Part shown: positions 1 through 11,577 of the stretch, piece by piece
Layout of the letters: every line of letters starts with the position of its first letter
Position numbering within the stretch: the stretch's first letter is position 1
Assembly: GCA_003260075.1 (NCBI GenBank)
Contig: QLIY01000815.1
Span: 9,648-73,647 of the forward strand
Direction: 5' to 3'
DNA length: 64,000 bases
From: Phallusia mammillata
Taxonomy: Eukaryota; Chordata; Ascidiacea; Phlebobranchia; Ascidiidae
The notes under the pieces: model-generated
The model's input: the letters and a program-made list of their open reading frames with translations, nothing else
What the model was told of the DNA's origin: nothing
Databases searched by the model: none
Position numbers and translations under genes: made by a program

Positions 1-160
1 AAAAAAAGGTGATTAGGGCGGAAATTATGCTTATTATATATTGATAAGGAATAAAAAATAAAAATAATGAAAGTTATTTGTAATATTATGGTAGGTTTAT
101 TAAGTAAAAATATCTAGGGGGTGCTGCAGCTCCGCAGCACCCTAGCACGAGCCGCCCCTG
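1..160. mobile_element. Terminal part of a GC-rich DNA transposon
   Basis: Positions 120-160 form a GC-rich block in AT-rich surroundings, with a short palindrome (GGTGCTGCAGCTCCGCAGCACC). Read on the minus strand, the end is CAGGGGCGGCTCGTG, the kind of terminus found on hAT-type elements. The other end would lie left of the window, so neither a target-site duplication nor an inverted-repeat partner can be checked. Confidence 0.4.
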
Positions 161-481
161 CACAATTCACTTACCTATCATTTCCAACAGCAAATACACT
201 CCTTGCACAATAAGAGACAACCGAACACATCTTCTGTTACTACAGTTCACACACGTACATAAAAGGAAAAACAAAGCCATTGAAGTCATCGCTACACCGT
301 ATAATCGTACAGGAAGCTCCACCATTACCTGTGATCAACATAACTTCGTGAACAAAAAGATATACGAGGAGTATATATGGAAGGTTTTCACTGCTAAGTT
401 ATTTATTCGTACCATACCGTCCCTGTTCCGAAGTTTTGTACTTATTTTAGCGGACATTTTTTTTATTTGCATCCTTATATA

Positions 482-885
482 CAGGGTTGCCATCGACATG
501 AAACCAAAAATAAGGAAAACCGAAAAATTAACTTTTCATACGAAACGAAACAAACGTTTTTGAACAAATATTTGCGTGTATACGAGCCATGACATATCAT
601 ATGCAATATTTGGACCAGAAACAATCTGTTCCAGCAACTCCTTGTTTATAAAGAATACTTCGTGCATCTCATGACAGCTCAGGTCTAGGTTTACTTTTAC
701 TTATAGCAGGGATTTGACTGTCATTTCACTAAGTTTGTTCCTTGTAATTGTTGAAAATAAGACAAAATAAGGACGCAAGTCAAAAAGAAGGACATTTCTT
801 AGAAATAAGGACAATAAACGTTTCTAAGACATAACCCTTCAAAATAAGGACAAATCTTAGAAATAAGGACGGTATGGCAACCCTG
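482..885. mobile_element. hAT-like MITE, CAGGGTTGCCAT ends
   Basis: The 404-bp element has 12-bp terminal inverted repeats, CAGGGTTGCCAT on the left and ATGGCAACCCTG on the right. It is flanked by a near-perfect 8-bp duplication (CTTATATA / CCTATATA). The interior repeats the words AAATAAGGAC and has no long reading frame. Ends of the same type bound the larger element at 60888-62125. Confidence 0.75.
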
Positions 886-938
886 CCTATATATAAGTTA
901 CGGTTTGACATTAGCGACATAATTACAAAAATTTTGCC

Positions 939-2520
939 CTAGAACATTTGATATGTTTCGAGTGCTACAATCATAAACTCTTCATGACATATTTTATGAT
1001 TTTTAGCTGCAGATCGATGGTGTTCCTGCTTATAAATAAACGCAGCTGTGTGCTTTGACATGGTTATGCATACCAAAAGGTTGTTCATATCTTCCTCCAC
1101 ACCGCCCTCCCTCGACGATATTTCTTGCTGACTTTGGCCTACATACACCGCGAGACGGCGCACAAGAGCTGTTGCGTCAAATTCTTTGTGCGCTCCAACA
1201 CATGATGAATGGAGATAAAATCGATGTGGGTTCCACAAAGTTATCTGAAATTTGACAAAGTTTGCTGAATACACATGAACTTGAACCGAAATTTTAAAGT
1301 CCAGAACAGAAAATAATTGAAATTAATTGGTGTTGTTACGACAATACATGTAGACCTATCTTTTTTTGTTAGTAACTTCACTAGTTTTTGTTAGTTTTGT
1401 AATGTTGATATGATATTGATGAATTCGAAACTGTATAATTGTCAGTAAAAATCATAGCGTCACCCACTCTAGTATTACAAATTTTTCAACCCTTAAAAAA
1501 TATTCAAAGATTTTTTTGATTATTTGAATTGGATGGCAGTAAAACAGTGCACTCATTCGACATTAGTTCATTAGCTTTGCTTACCAATCCTACTAGGGTA
1601 AAATACAGACAAGTGATCCATTGAAATACTCGCAAGCCTACAGGATAATGATCTTCTGGCAAAGTCCATGGTTGTAATTCGTTTTGTCCCAAAAGTTGGC
1701 TAATCTAAAATCAAAATAAGGGCTACTCGGTGAACGGTAATTAGGCGAATGTTTGTAATGGAGTGACCGGAACAGCCTAACCGACATCAACTGAATGACC
1801 TGACATGCCCGACTAAAGCGAATGAAAACGGACTTGTGTGAAACTCATTAAAATGTCGTTATCACCACTACAAATCATGAAATTTCGTTTTTTATGCATG
1901 TAAAATTCCTAACGATAGCTGTTGCCTTAAAATGGGCTTCAAACCATTCATTATTATATAATTACGACATCCCAATACCCCGGGGAAAATTTTGATTGTA
2001 TTTTAATGAAACAGTCGCAAGTCTATGTATGGTGTCGTGGCTGAAGCAAGCCGCTTTCCATACTTTGTCTAGCATGCTTCCATAAATCATCCCAATATTC
2101 TAATACCATGGTGGAACTATTACATTGAAAGATAACTTCGCCTTAGAAAAAAGCCTCTCGCCAATGCTTAAGTTTACCCTAACTTCTAATCAAAGATGGA
2201 CGCAACCATTAATGTACAAAACAATCAAAAAGAATCCGGATAAAGTTAAAGTTAACCTCCATGTTACGATTATTTACCCCTAAAAGAAAAGAAAAGAAAA
2301 TTTGAGGTAGCTGATAGGTTTGCCACGTTGGAGTCATAGTTCCATGCAGAAGATAAGTTTGATTACAAAAAAGTTTGTTTAAATTCATAAGTAGTTCGTT
2401 TAAGTTTTGATTTAATGTTCCTACCTTGGACCTGGGAATGTTTCCGTCAGCACACTCACCCACACCCAAGACTTTCCTGCTCTTCAAACGACTTTGGGCG
2501 CTTCGAGAAAAACTAGCCAT
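939..2520 (-). CDS. Small predicted membrane protein, three exons
   Basis: Minus-strand exons 2520-2425 (starts ATG), 1704-1585 and 1244-939 join in phase 0 at both junctions, with good sites (acceptors GATTTTAG and AAATTTCAG, donors GTAGGA and GTAAGC). The product is about 172 residues. The N terminus is basic and serine-rich. One hydrophobic segment follows at roughly residues 50-75 (around VFQWITCLYFTLVGLI). The third exon carries a polar, charged tail. A possible donor GTATGC at 1073 would end coding at 1074 instead, leaving 129 residues and further exons to the left; the read-through to the stop at 939 is the simpler model. I do not recognise the family. Cell location is inferred only from the hydrophobic stretch. 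The third exon end is the weakest part. Confidence 0.5.
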
Positions 2521-2715
2521 TGCTCAGATATTGTAAGGTTTAATTAGTCAAAAGCGAATAATTTAAACTGGCCAATTTTGGTACCAACACTGTTTAAATC
2601 ATGTATCTGCAATATAAAATATTTTTACGTTACAGATTTGCTCAAAACACAATAAAACCAAATGTGAGTCTAAGTATACTACAAGTTAAAACAAATTTAT
2701 AAAACAGCTTTACCT

Positions 2716-2847
2716 AATTTGATCAAAAACATTACTGCCAAGGTACTGGTGTATATAGAATACATCGTTCAGACCTTTCGACAATCTCTGTTGTCATCAT
2801 CATTCTATATACACCAGTACCTTGGCAGTAATGTTTTTGATCAAATT
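2716..2847. repeat. Perfect 46-bp inverted repeat (foldback)
   Basis: Positions 2716-2761 and 2802-2847 are exact reverse complements over 46 bases, separated by a 40-base spacer. The arms begin AATTTGATCAAAAACATTAC. The word GCTTTACCTAA occurs just outside the left arm (2707-2717) and again downstream near 2879. The structure could be a recent foldback element or MITE, or a hairpin RNA source. No coding potential is seen. Confidence 0.85.
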
Positions 2848-5259
2848 ACTTTTCAAGTCCGTGTATAGTGTTCCTAAGCTTTACCTAAGTTATTAAGTGC
2901 AATAATAAATACAGACTTACACGTCTATACGTTAATAATCATAATAAAGCTCTGTTTTTTTTCATTAAAGGCGAATTACACCTGCCCTGCTAAACAATAT
3001 ACAGCTGTACATGTGTTTCGATACAATCAATAAATCAGGTCAAAGCATGTGCGCGTTGTAAAAGACGTACAGTATATTGCGCCTATTTTCCCGGTCATTG
3101 ATTACGATGGACAGGAATTTGATTATTTTTGGACATTTATAAAGATTTGGTTTTAAACTAAATCTGTCTCAAACTTCTTTTGAATAATGACGCAGCGTAC
3201 CAACCAACAAGTGTTAGGCATTGAACGTTTAATTTATTTCTGTTATTTCATGACATTTATTGATACGCAATATGCACAATCGTAGAAGCAGGCTGCATGT
3301 TTTAACAAAATTCTTTTAAAAATGGCTAGCAGAAAATAAGTTTTTTAAACAAACTGTCAGTAAATCATTGACGAAAAATCCGAAACTTTACATTACAACT
3401 ACATTTTTGAATGTGAGCAATCAGCATTATTGATAACAAACCTTTCAGTAATATACTGTAAAAGCATAATAAGGCTGTATTGCATACCGTACTGTCTACC
3501 GTAATCGAAAACTTTGAAAAAAATGATGTAAAGGCGACCATAGAAACCAAATGTTCTGCAGAGTACATTGGCAAAACAACTATTACTCAAGAACAGTGCA
3601 GCGAACCTTGTCAAAACGCACGTTCAATAAAACTCAACGCACATGCCATGCACGCAAAGGAATAATGCATATTCTGACATTTCGTTTGACTGATGAAAAA
3701 GCCCATTACGAAAAATAGTCCGACGGTTTCTATTGTAGAACCTAACTGCAATTTTCACCTATGTTTTAAACCACCTTGGAACGGTTTTCATTACCCTTCG
3801 ACACCTACATACCAGCGAATGTAAAACTTATCAGAACCATTTTTGTCGCTATAAACCGGATTTAACAACGCATTTTGCCTAATCGATCATCGTTTAAGAC
3901 GGAATTTGTGTTAAATCGACTGCAAAAGAAACGCTTGGTTTTTTGTTTTTGACAGGGAGTATAATCCTAGTGATATGTGCTTAAAAGTACGTCTAAAAAT
4001 CTCAAATGTCTTGCACAAAATCATAATTAATTGTCTTTAAATTTTCTGCGCAAAACCTTTTGGTTCTCTCGTTCATGCTATCAGTTTATTCATCATCAGA
4101 AAAAACAACGAATATTGACGCAGCTTCAACCAACCGACACTACTATGACCTTGTATTTATTACAATCTCGCAATAACATAGCGCTGAACCTTGAGAATTG
4201 CAAATATAATGCAAATTTAGAAAAGGCAGCAGTTTTATTTATCACTTGCCTAAGCACGCAATATCCTGCAAGCATTTAAAAATAAATCAGACGCCTAATG
4301 ACGCGTTTTTTGTGCATCACGTCATTATTCGTATGACGTCATAAATGAAGGCGACTTTCATCAACGACAGGGCGGTTCCTTGGTTGCATCTGCTAAATGA
4401 CCGAAAAATAGAGCGTGGTTCTATATTCTATGTTTAATTGGTTTTCACTTTGATTTCCATGTGAAATAACTCCTCAATGAGTATGTCGAACTTACAAAAG
4501 ATTTTTTTTCTAGATCCAATCAAGCTAAACGATGCACTTTACACCTAATCAGTTTGGTGCATTCGCTTGAAAATGTTACTTCGTTCATCCACTTTCGTCC
4601 ACTGTTGTTTTACTAGTGACACATGAACACAGTGGTTTCAAAGTAGATTATGTGTGAAGGTCGGCGGAGGTATAACGTAGGCAAACGTATAAGTTCCTAT
4701 CTTCAACCGCTAAATTAATTACTAAACTCAACATTAGGCCCATGTTAACATAAAAAAATAATACAGAAACAGCTTGGTTTGCATTAAAACATGAGCAGTT
4801 TTAACAAAACAAATGTTTGTTTTGAACGTTTCGTGTACAAGTGTCAGTATTATCCTATGAATTTAGGGGTACTCGTTTTGCAATGTTTTTACCTCAAAAA
4901 CCGGCGATTGACCAATTTGTAAGTAAACTTTTCAAAATCTGATTTAACCTTTTTGGGTCGATAAAAAGTGCGTTGATCGAAGCACTGCGTACATCAGAAT
5001 GGAAGAGTGGGACTCCCAAGGGATTTTTGACGAATTCAAACTTCGAAACAGAGTAACCTACACCAAACCACAGCTTATCGCTCCCTTATGAATTAAAACA
5101 AAGCAGATTGAAAACAGTCGTGTAAAAAGCTCATAATTTTTGGTTGTTGTGACTAAGCATAGACAGGAAACGGCTAAAACGGTGGCCATATAAGCTGTTT
5201 TGTAAAAGACTAATATAACCTCATGTTATGTTACTTGGCTGTTCACGAAGTGTTTAAAC

Positions 5260-5778
5260 CAATGGTTCTCAACCTTTTTTCTTTCGTGGCCCATTTTCAT
5301 TGCTCAAAAATTCTGTGGCCCAGTAAATTTTTATGAAAGAAAAAAACAACTATAAAATAGGTTCAGAAAAACAGCAGAACATATTTCAAACAGATTATAT
5401 TAGTTCAAAATAACTTAATGCAAAAAAAATCATAAAACAGCACTTTTCCTCCTTTAATCAAGCACTTTCGGTTATGACCGAGTAATTGGACAATGGATAT
5501 GGTGGATATTTGGATAATTATCTGGCTTTATTGTAATCCCAAAGTAGTTTATTACATCATAAATATAAAGTGTTGCAGAAACTTAAAGTAACTTTATGCC
5601 GTAAATAGTTAAATTCAAATTAATTTACATCCCTTCTCAATTTCTCCCCAAGCCAATATTTTTGTAAAACTGAGTGTAGCGACATAAATGAAAGTAAATT
5701 CTTAAAACACAGCTTTCTATTTGATAATTCTGTGGCCCAATCAAAATGCTTCCATGGCCCACTGGTTGAGAACCGCTG
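5260..5778. mobile_element. hAT-like MITE with 8-bp target duplication
   Basis: The element is 519 bp. The left end is CAATGGTTCTCAACC and the right end, reversed, is CAGCGGTTCTCAACC. It is flanked by perfect 8-bp duplications GTTTAAAC at 5252-5259 and 5779-5786. The interior is AT-rich and non-coding and contains GTGGCCCA motifs near both ends. An 8-bp duplication with these ends is typical of hAT-superfamily elements. Confidence 0.9.
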
Positions 5779-8354
5779 GTTTAAACAAACCCTACGTACG
5801 TTAACTTGTTTTGGAAATTTTTTATAGCGACTAAAAATATGTTGGGAAATCTATTGAGCCTCTCATAAATAATGAAATTTTTGCAAAATGTGTTTATCCC
5901 TTTGCGTTGCGTGATATTAAGTTGATGTTAGCTTAGAACACAACCATGTTTACTGCGCGCAGACCTGCAACCGACATGCACCCCTAAAAAGTCGCTATGA
6001 ACTCGAAATATGTTCAGATGCTTTTGCTTTCTCAACAATTACACTGCAAAATATGATTACTGCCAATGTCTCACTGTCCTTGAGACATTAACCACATCGA
6101 GTAAACATCAGAAAATTGACGCAATGCATGACGGCGGATTTCTACAAACGCAACGACCCATGCACTTGTTATCAGAAAAATACAGCCAATCTATGATGCG
6201 AATTAATTCGTCGTTTTCAATTTGTTTTGCGTTTGTCTATCAACGAATTGTAGGTTCTAAATTCCGCATAGATTATATTGTAATACGCAACACATTTTTT
6301 AATGTATGGCATCTCTTACCCAAGCCATTTTAATGTCTTTCTTTTTCTACTAAAGGTTTACCTCACAACTATCCTGGAATATACCTTAAATCTTATCAGG
6401 CCTTGCAACAAAACGCAACTCAAATAAATGCAAATAACGCTTCTCGGTCTTACTGTAAACAACGTTTAGAGAACCGCTTACGACGTGCAGAAGAGGGTTT
6501 GAAAACCAAACTTTGCCCATGACGTTTTTTCGTAGCACAGCTAATTTGGCTGGGTGATGGCTTTCTGCTGTTATATCCTGTCAAGTCTACATGAGAAATC
6601 ATTACATGCAACATAAACAACTGGTGTTCAAAGTGCAAAATGGCAATTGAGTTGAAGTGCATGGGACAAACGCTATAGCTGGTTTATCAATGCATCTTTC
6701 AGTTACATCGGGTTAACAAGTAAGACTCGTCCAATATCCCATAACTTTAAAATATTGGTCCGTTACTTTATGTAACATTCTCTTGGCTTACCTTTGCTGT
6801 TACGTCATGTCATGACATAACACGCTACGCCCAAGACAGCCTTTAAATTTGCAACGACCCATATAGCACATATCCGTCAGGGCAAATCTCTTTGAATGAG
6901 CGTTTCTCATATCCACTGAAGCAGTTAGTTTTAACTCAACAACTAAATTGTAAATTCATTCAATTAGTATCGATGTAACGGATTTTTTTTCCATTTTCCA
7001 AACCAGCCATTAGAAAGTAACACAAGCCCTATTTTTTCTGTAATTCTCTTTCTAATTCCGTAACTAATTTGTATGTAACTTTTAACAAAACAGCATGAAC
7101 GGCGATACATGGTAAAAACAAATTTCATCGTTATTGTGCTATCACGTATTGTTTTGGCAGGCAACATGAACCAACATGGATAAAAATAACCATTTTCACT
7201 TTCTGTGTAAAACAACAAGCTCTTGGCAGTCTGCTTTTGTCTATAAGTCTCTACTCGCTATAGGTTCAACAGCACTTTACCCTATACTTCGTCTCTTCCA
7301 TGTACTTCAGACACTCTAACATCACTAGGTATTCAAAATCACTCCAGTGCGGTTATTAATCAAACTGACAAATGTGTGGCATCTCCAGCTATAATGTGTT
7401 TGCATACACGGAGCGGGCTGGGAATTCAAAGTACCTCTCACTTCGTCCCTCGGCATTTAGACAGAACAAAATGCAATTCTCCTTACTTTATGAATGGGCA
7501 AATTAACACGAACTTCATGGATGGGCAAACCGTCAGTTGTGAGCTCAAATTCAGTGTAGGTATTGGGTATAATTTGTTTTTGTACAGTTAAATCAAACTA
7601 TTGTTTTACAACAAATTCCTGTTTTAACTTTCTTTAGTCACTTACAAACACTTAAAATCCTACAATGCGCAAGACAGAAACCAACACAATGGTGCCAATG
7701 TCATGTGGCCTCAATGCATCTCTGCCCTTAACCACTTTCGGTTACGAAAGCCCTATAATAAACATTTCACTGTAGTCACATCCACCACGCTGTGTGATCC
7801 GCCCCCTTCCCGCCTTGCAGTTTCCTTGTCGAGTACGTCACACAACAAATACGCGTTTTAAAAAGACGTGCTGTTGGTCAATAACTGTTTCGTATCTAAA
7901 AAATCATAATCTTTCACCAGTCCAATATGAACGTTTGTGATCTTTGGAAGTATATATGCAACTTTTATGTCACACTCCACACAATTAACTTCATTCTGTA
8001 CTATAACTTGTAACACCCAGTGACACTTTTATGTTATTGATTTAATCGCCCGTTATGGTCCAACTAAAGGACTTTCTAACCAAGCTTTTAACTGCAATGG
8101 TACATCTGGAACGAACATAAATGTTTTAGTCACGTTAGATTTTCTCTAAAGTTATTTTACGTTGTCCAAACAGTTTCCACAGTCTCTACGAAAAAGTAAG
8201 AAACCATATTGAAACCAGAAAGACTTGTAAAACTTATAACTGTAAATACGCCAATCTAAACTTTGTTCCCTAGTATCTGGCTCGTACATACTAAGCGCAG
8301 CAGTCTGTCGAGCTGATACTCTGCCCAGCACTGCCTGTCTGCTTGTTTGCTTCC

Positions 8355-8904
8355 ATGGCGCATTTTAATGAAGCCTGGCGGAAGCTGTTGGCCGCTTTTA
8401 CTTGCCTCGTGGCTCGTACTGCTTCGAATGCCCAGATGAGGTTCTTTGTGGCAGGGTACGAACGCAACGAACGTGCTGGATATTTATTACGATTGATTAA
8501 AGGTGTATGTTGTCTTGGCGGAAAAACCCAAACTAACCAAGTGTCTTAAAACAGCTTTCATAATTCTGATAGTTACGCGTAATGGTAATGACTGTTCTAT
8601 GTTTGACATAGTATTTAAATATACCACACTATCTTTACTCTGAAAACCTTTGCACGAAACTTAATAGTAATCACGGTAGCAACCGAACCAACAGACGTTT
8701 ACAGCGAGTTGGATTCGAGCCAAAGAGTTGCTTTGCGTCTGCGTGAGGCGGGAAACGCTCACAGGAAACATACGAGTATTTGTTTCCTTTTCCAACTACA
8801 ATCGCTCGTTTCCTGACCCAATCAAACTTCTTCCCGATCTCGCGTCTTGCAAAAGCACTCCTTCCTTTTGGGAGATGTGGAAACACTTGGTATTTGTTGT
8901 TTAA
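8355..8904 (+). CDS. Candidate two-exon gene of unknown function
   Basis: Exon 8355-8502 starts with ATGG and encodes 49 codons with a mixed, coding-like composition (begins MAHFNEAWRKLLAAF), then splices at GTGTAT in phase 1. An acceptor TTTACAG at 8704 would open exon 8705-8904, 66 codons to a TAA. The total is 115 residues. The joined frame stays open through both exons in a region richer in GC than its surroundings, and the second exon has several Trp, Cys and charged residues. The acceptor has a poor pyrimidine tract and I recognise no family. It could be a chance open frame; the minus strand of the second exon is open as well. Confidence 0.33.
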
Positions 8905-11577
8905 GCCATCTTTAAGTCAACATTTTTTTTAAGTCAAAACTACGTAATTTACCATGTTTGACATTTTCCGAATACCATTTGTTTATTTTGGAAAGACTTA
9001 CATTTTTACCAGTTGAGAATAATTCCACTTTACCACTTCAAAAAAACTTATTTCTAAACGCTGCAAAGTGTTACCGATTTCAAAATAAATTAAATATTCG
9101 TGCATTACGTGCAATGTTCGCTGTCACGTTTGCTTGCTATATTTTATAACCGTTTTCTTCCTCGGCAGGCAACTTTAAAAAGGAAAATTGACTGTAGAAC
9201 AATCGGTAAAATACGAATTTTAAATCTATTGAAAATGACCAATCCTTATTAACTCCTAATAAATTGACTTTACATTTGCCTGTGTTGTAGTTAAGGCTTG
9301 ATACTTTCCTTGCATGGCTTCCCTCAAGCGTTAAGCACATGGTACTGTCTTGCACATCAGATAGCCAAAAGGATAAGTCCATAAACAGCTTGCAAATATT
9401 TTGCAGAAACTAACGAGCTTTCTGTGGTTACTGGTGTTGCCCTCGGCGCAATGTTAAGTATAGGACATATTAAATTTACCGTAAACCAATCCTTGAGAGG
9501 TGCGATAAAGTGACAAGTATCATTTGCTTTACCATAGCAGCCATAAAGCACCAACGCTTCGTAGTAAATTCTCAACAGCTTTCATGACGCTGCTTGTTTC
9601 GTGTGACAGTTTTATAGCACGCAAAATGATCTGTTAGACTGGCCTTCTGAACTTCCTGCTCTTTCAGTTGAAGCTGGTGACAGGGCGCACAAGGGATGCA
9701 AGTTAATTGTCATTATTTTTGTTAATGAATTGAGATCAATACTAGGACATTATGACCTGAATATGCCATGGTTGCGATTTATCAAGAAATTATTTTCGTT
9801 AACGTATTTACATTTTCACATCCATAAATACTGTATGTGGCTCATTTAATGATATTGTCCTTATAATACATACAAAGTGGCCTATACACACAGAACAATA
9901 CAGTTTTATCAAAAAACAAGGGCCTACAGCGAAAAAAGATTTTCCTTTTACACATTTGGTGTTTCTTTTTTGTCATACGAACTTTAAGATAAGGTTTTAC
10001 CTGATACCAAAACTTGATGCTACCTGACCGAACGCTGTACACAATTGTAATGCCACACGATACCGTTAACGTATGCCACAGCGCGTCGTAAGGTGCAATT
10101 AAACAACATGTATGTAATTAGGTGGCGCCATTGATGAACTCGTCCAACTTGAGAAAGAGCTTTATATCTGTTGATAAAGCGCAATGTGAGATTGCACAAA
10201 CCCTTTTATCGTAAAAATATTTTCGAAAATACAGTAGTTATTGTTAGTCATTATAACGTTGTTGAAAGGCATTACCATTTCTGCTTTTTTATGAAACAAG
10301 ATAAACTGCGCCATACTGGTAAACTCTTACCAGACGAGATGTAGATTTGATAAGCCCACAATCCCACGAGCAACATAAGCACAAACTTGCCACATTTTTT
10401 TATACTTCCTTTTAGGCCTTGCCGATGCTAAACTTGCTGTGTAGTTATAGCATTGCGCTATTTTACCGGTTTATCGCTTGCTTCAATGCTTAGATCTTGC
10501 GATGCGCTTTTTACTCACAGTTGCACCCAAAAGTGGCAACGCTGTTTTCAGCCAATGCGTAATAATCTTCCTGTTTGTTGTTCCAGTCAAGGTTCCCCAT
10601 AAAAAAGCGTTTCTTATGTGTGATTTTCCATCATTAAACTGACAAGGCAAATAGCCAACGGGCTAATCGCGCATCGCAAATATATAAATTGAAACAAACT
10701 TTTCGACTACGACACTCTAAAAACGACGTGAAAAAGACCAAGAAAATAAACATCAAGTTTTTGTTTCTTTCTGTTATGAAACACCACATAAAATGCCACG
10801 AAATTGGCATTTTTATTGTATCGTAAATAATGTTAAAACAAAACAGTAAACAGTGGGTGAAAGTCAATTGCAACTGGGTTATAAAATCCACTGCAGCAGC
10901 ACACCATGTAAAGTTGCAATATTGAAACCTTTTGTCCAAAGTACTTGTCGGCAATAAATAACACCATAGAACAAAAACACAAAAACAATGTTGCTTCTTT
11001 GGTAATTAAAAATACCTGCTTCAAATAACAATTTGTTTGCAAAGTTGTGGCTTGCTTAGTGGCAAGTATTTTCGTTGAAGTATACCAAGTTAATGTTCAC
11101 GGAGGTATGGGACGCTTTGTTGGTTACGTTATGTTAAAGTCATTTTGACAATCACAGTAGTAATGGTCTACATCTAATGCTATCAACAAATGTGGTATGC
11201 CGTTCGTTTGCATATTTTGTAACGATAAAATGCTAGTACCTCGGCTAAACACATCAAACCGCAACAAAACATACAAAATAGTCTAAAAAAAAGTCCATGC
11301 ATTGCAAAACATACCAAAAAGTTTTTGTTTGCGAACAGTTTTTTGAAAGGTAAGCTCTAACATTTATTATAGTTTTGTTCTTAAAAACATGCTCTATTTA
11401 ACAAAACAAGTTATGCTTGTACTGTGACGAACCCTCAGTGTCTAGCTGCTCAATTACGCCACCCACCGACAAAATATCATTGTTACGAGCAACAGACAGG
11501 GCACCATAGTTCAGGGCGGAGTTGTCCAGATTAAGATCTAAGTTCGTGCAGACAGCGTTGGAGACATTTGTTGTGTG
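8905..11577. other. Intergenic stretch, no gene supported
   Basis: Short minus-strand frames near 9137-9382 (81 codons from an ATG) and 9357-9575 are open, but they overlap one another in different frames and lack convincing splice partners. Nothing else stands out. Confidence 0.4.

Larger units (their letters stand above)
2600..8350. other. Intergenic stretch without a convincing gene
   Basis: Apart from the foldback at 2716-2847 and the hAT-like element at 5260-5778, I see only short frames with biased low-complexity translations and no consistent splice pairs on either strand. Confidence 0.5.

Noticed and set aside
939-1274. Plus-strand frame at 1055-1255 overlapping the minus-strand exon.
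   Set aside because: The minus-strand frame has a good acceptor, phase-matched upstream exons and an ATG; the plus frame has no partner and is read as its shadow.
9137-9575. Two overlapping minus-strand open frames tested as a small gene.
   Set aside because: They lie in different frames over the same bases, with weak splice sites and no recognisable motif.
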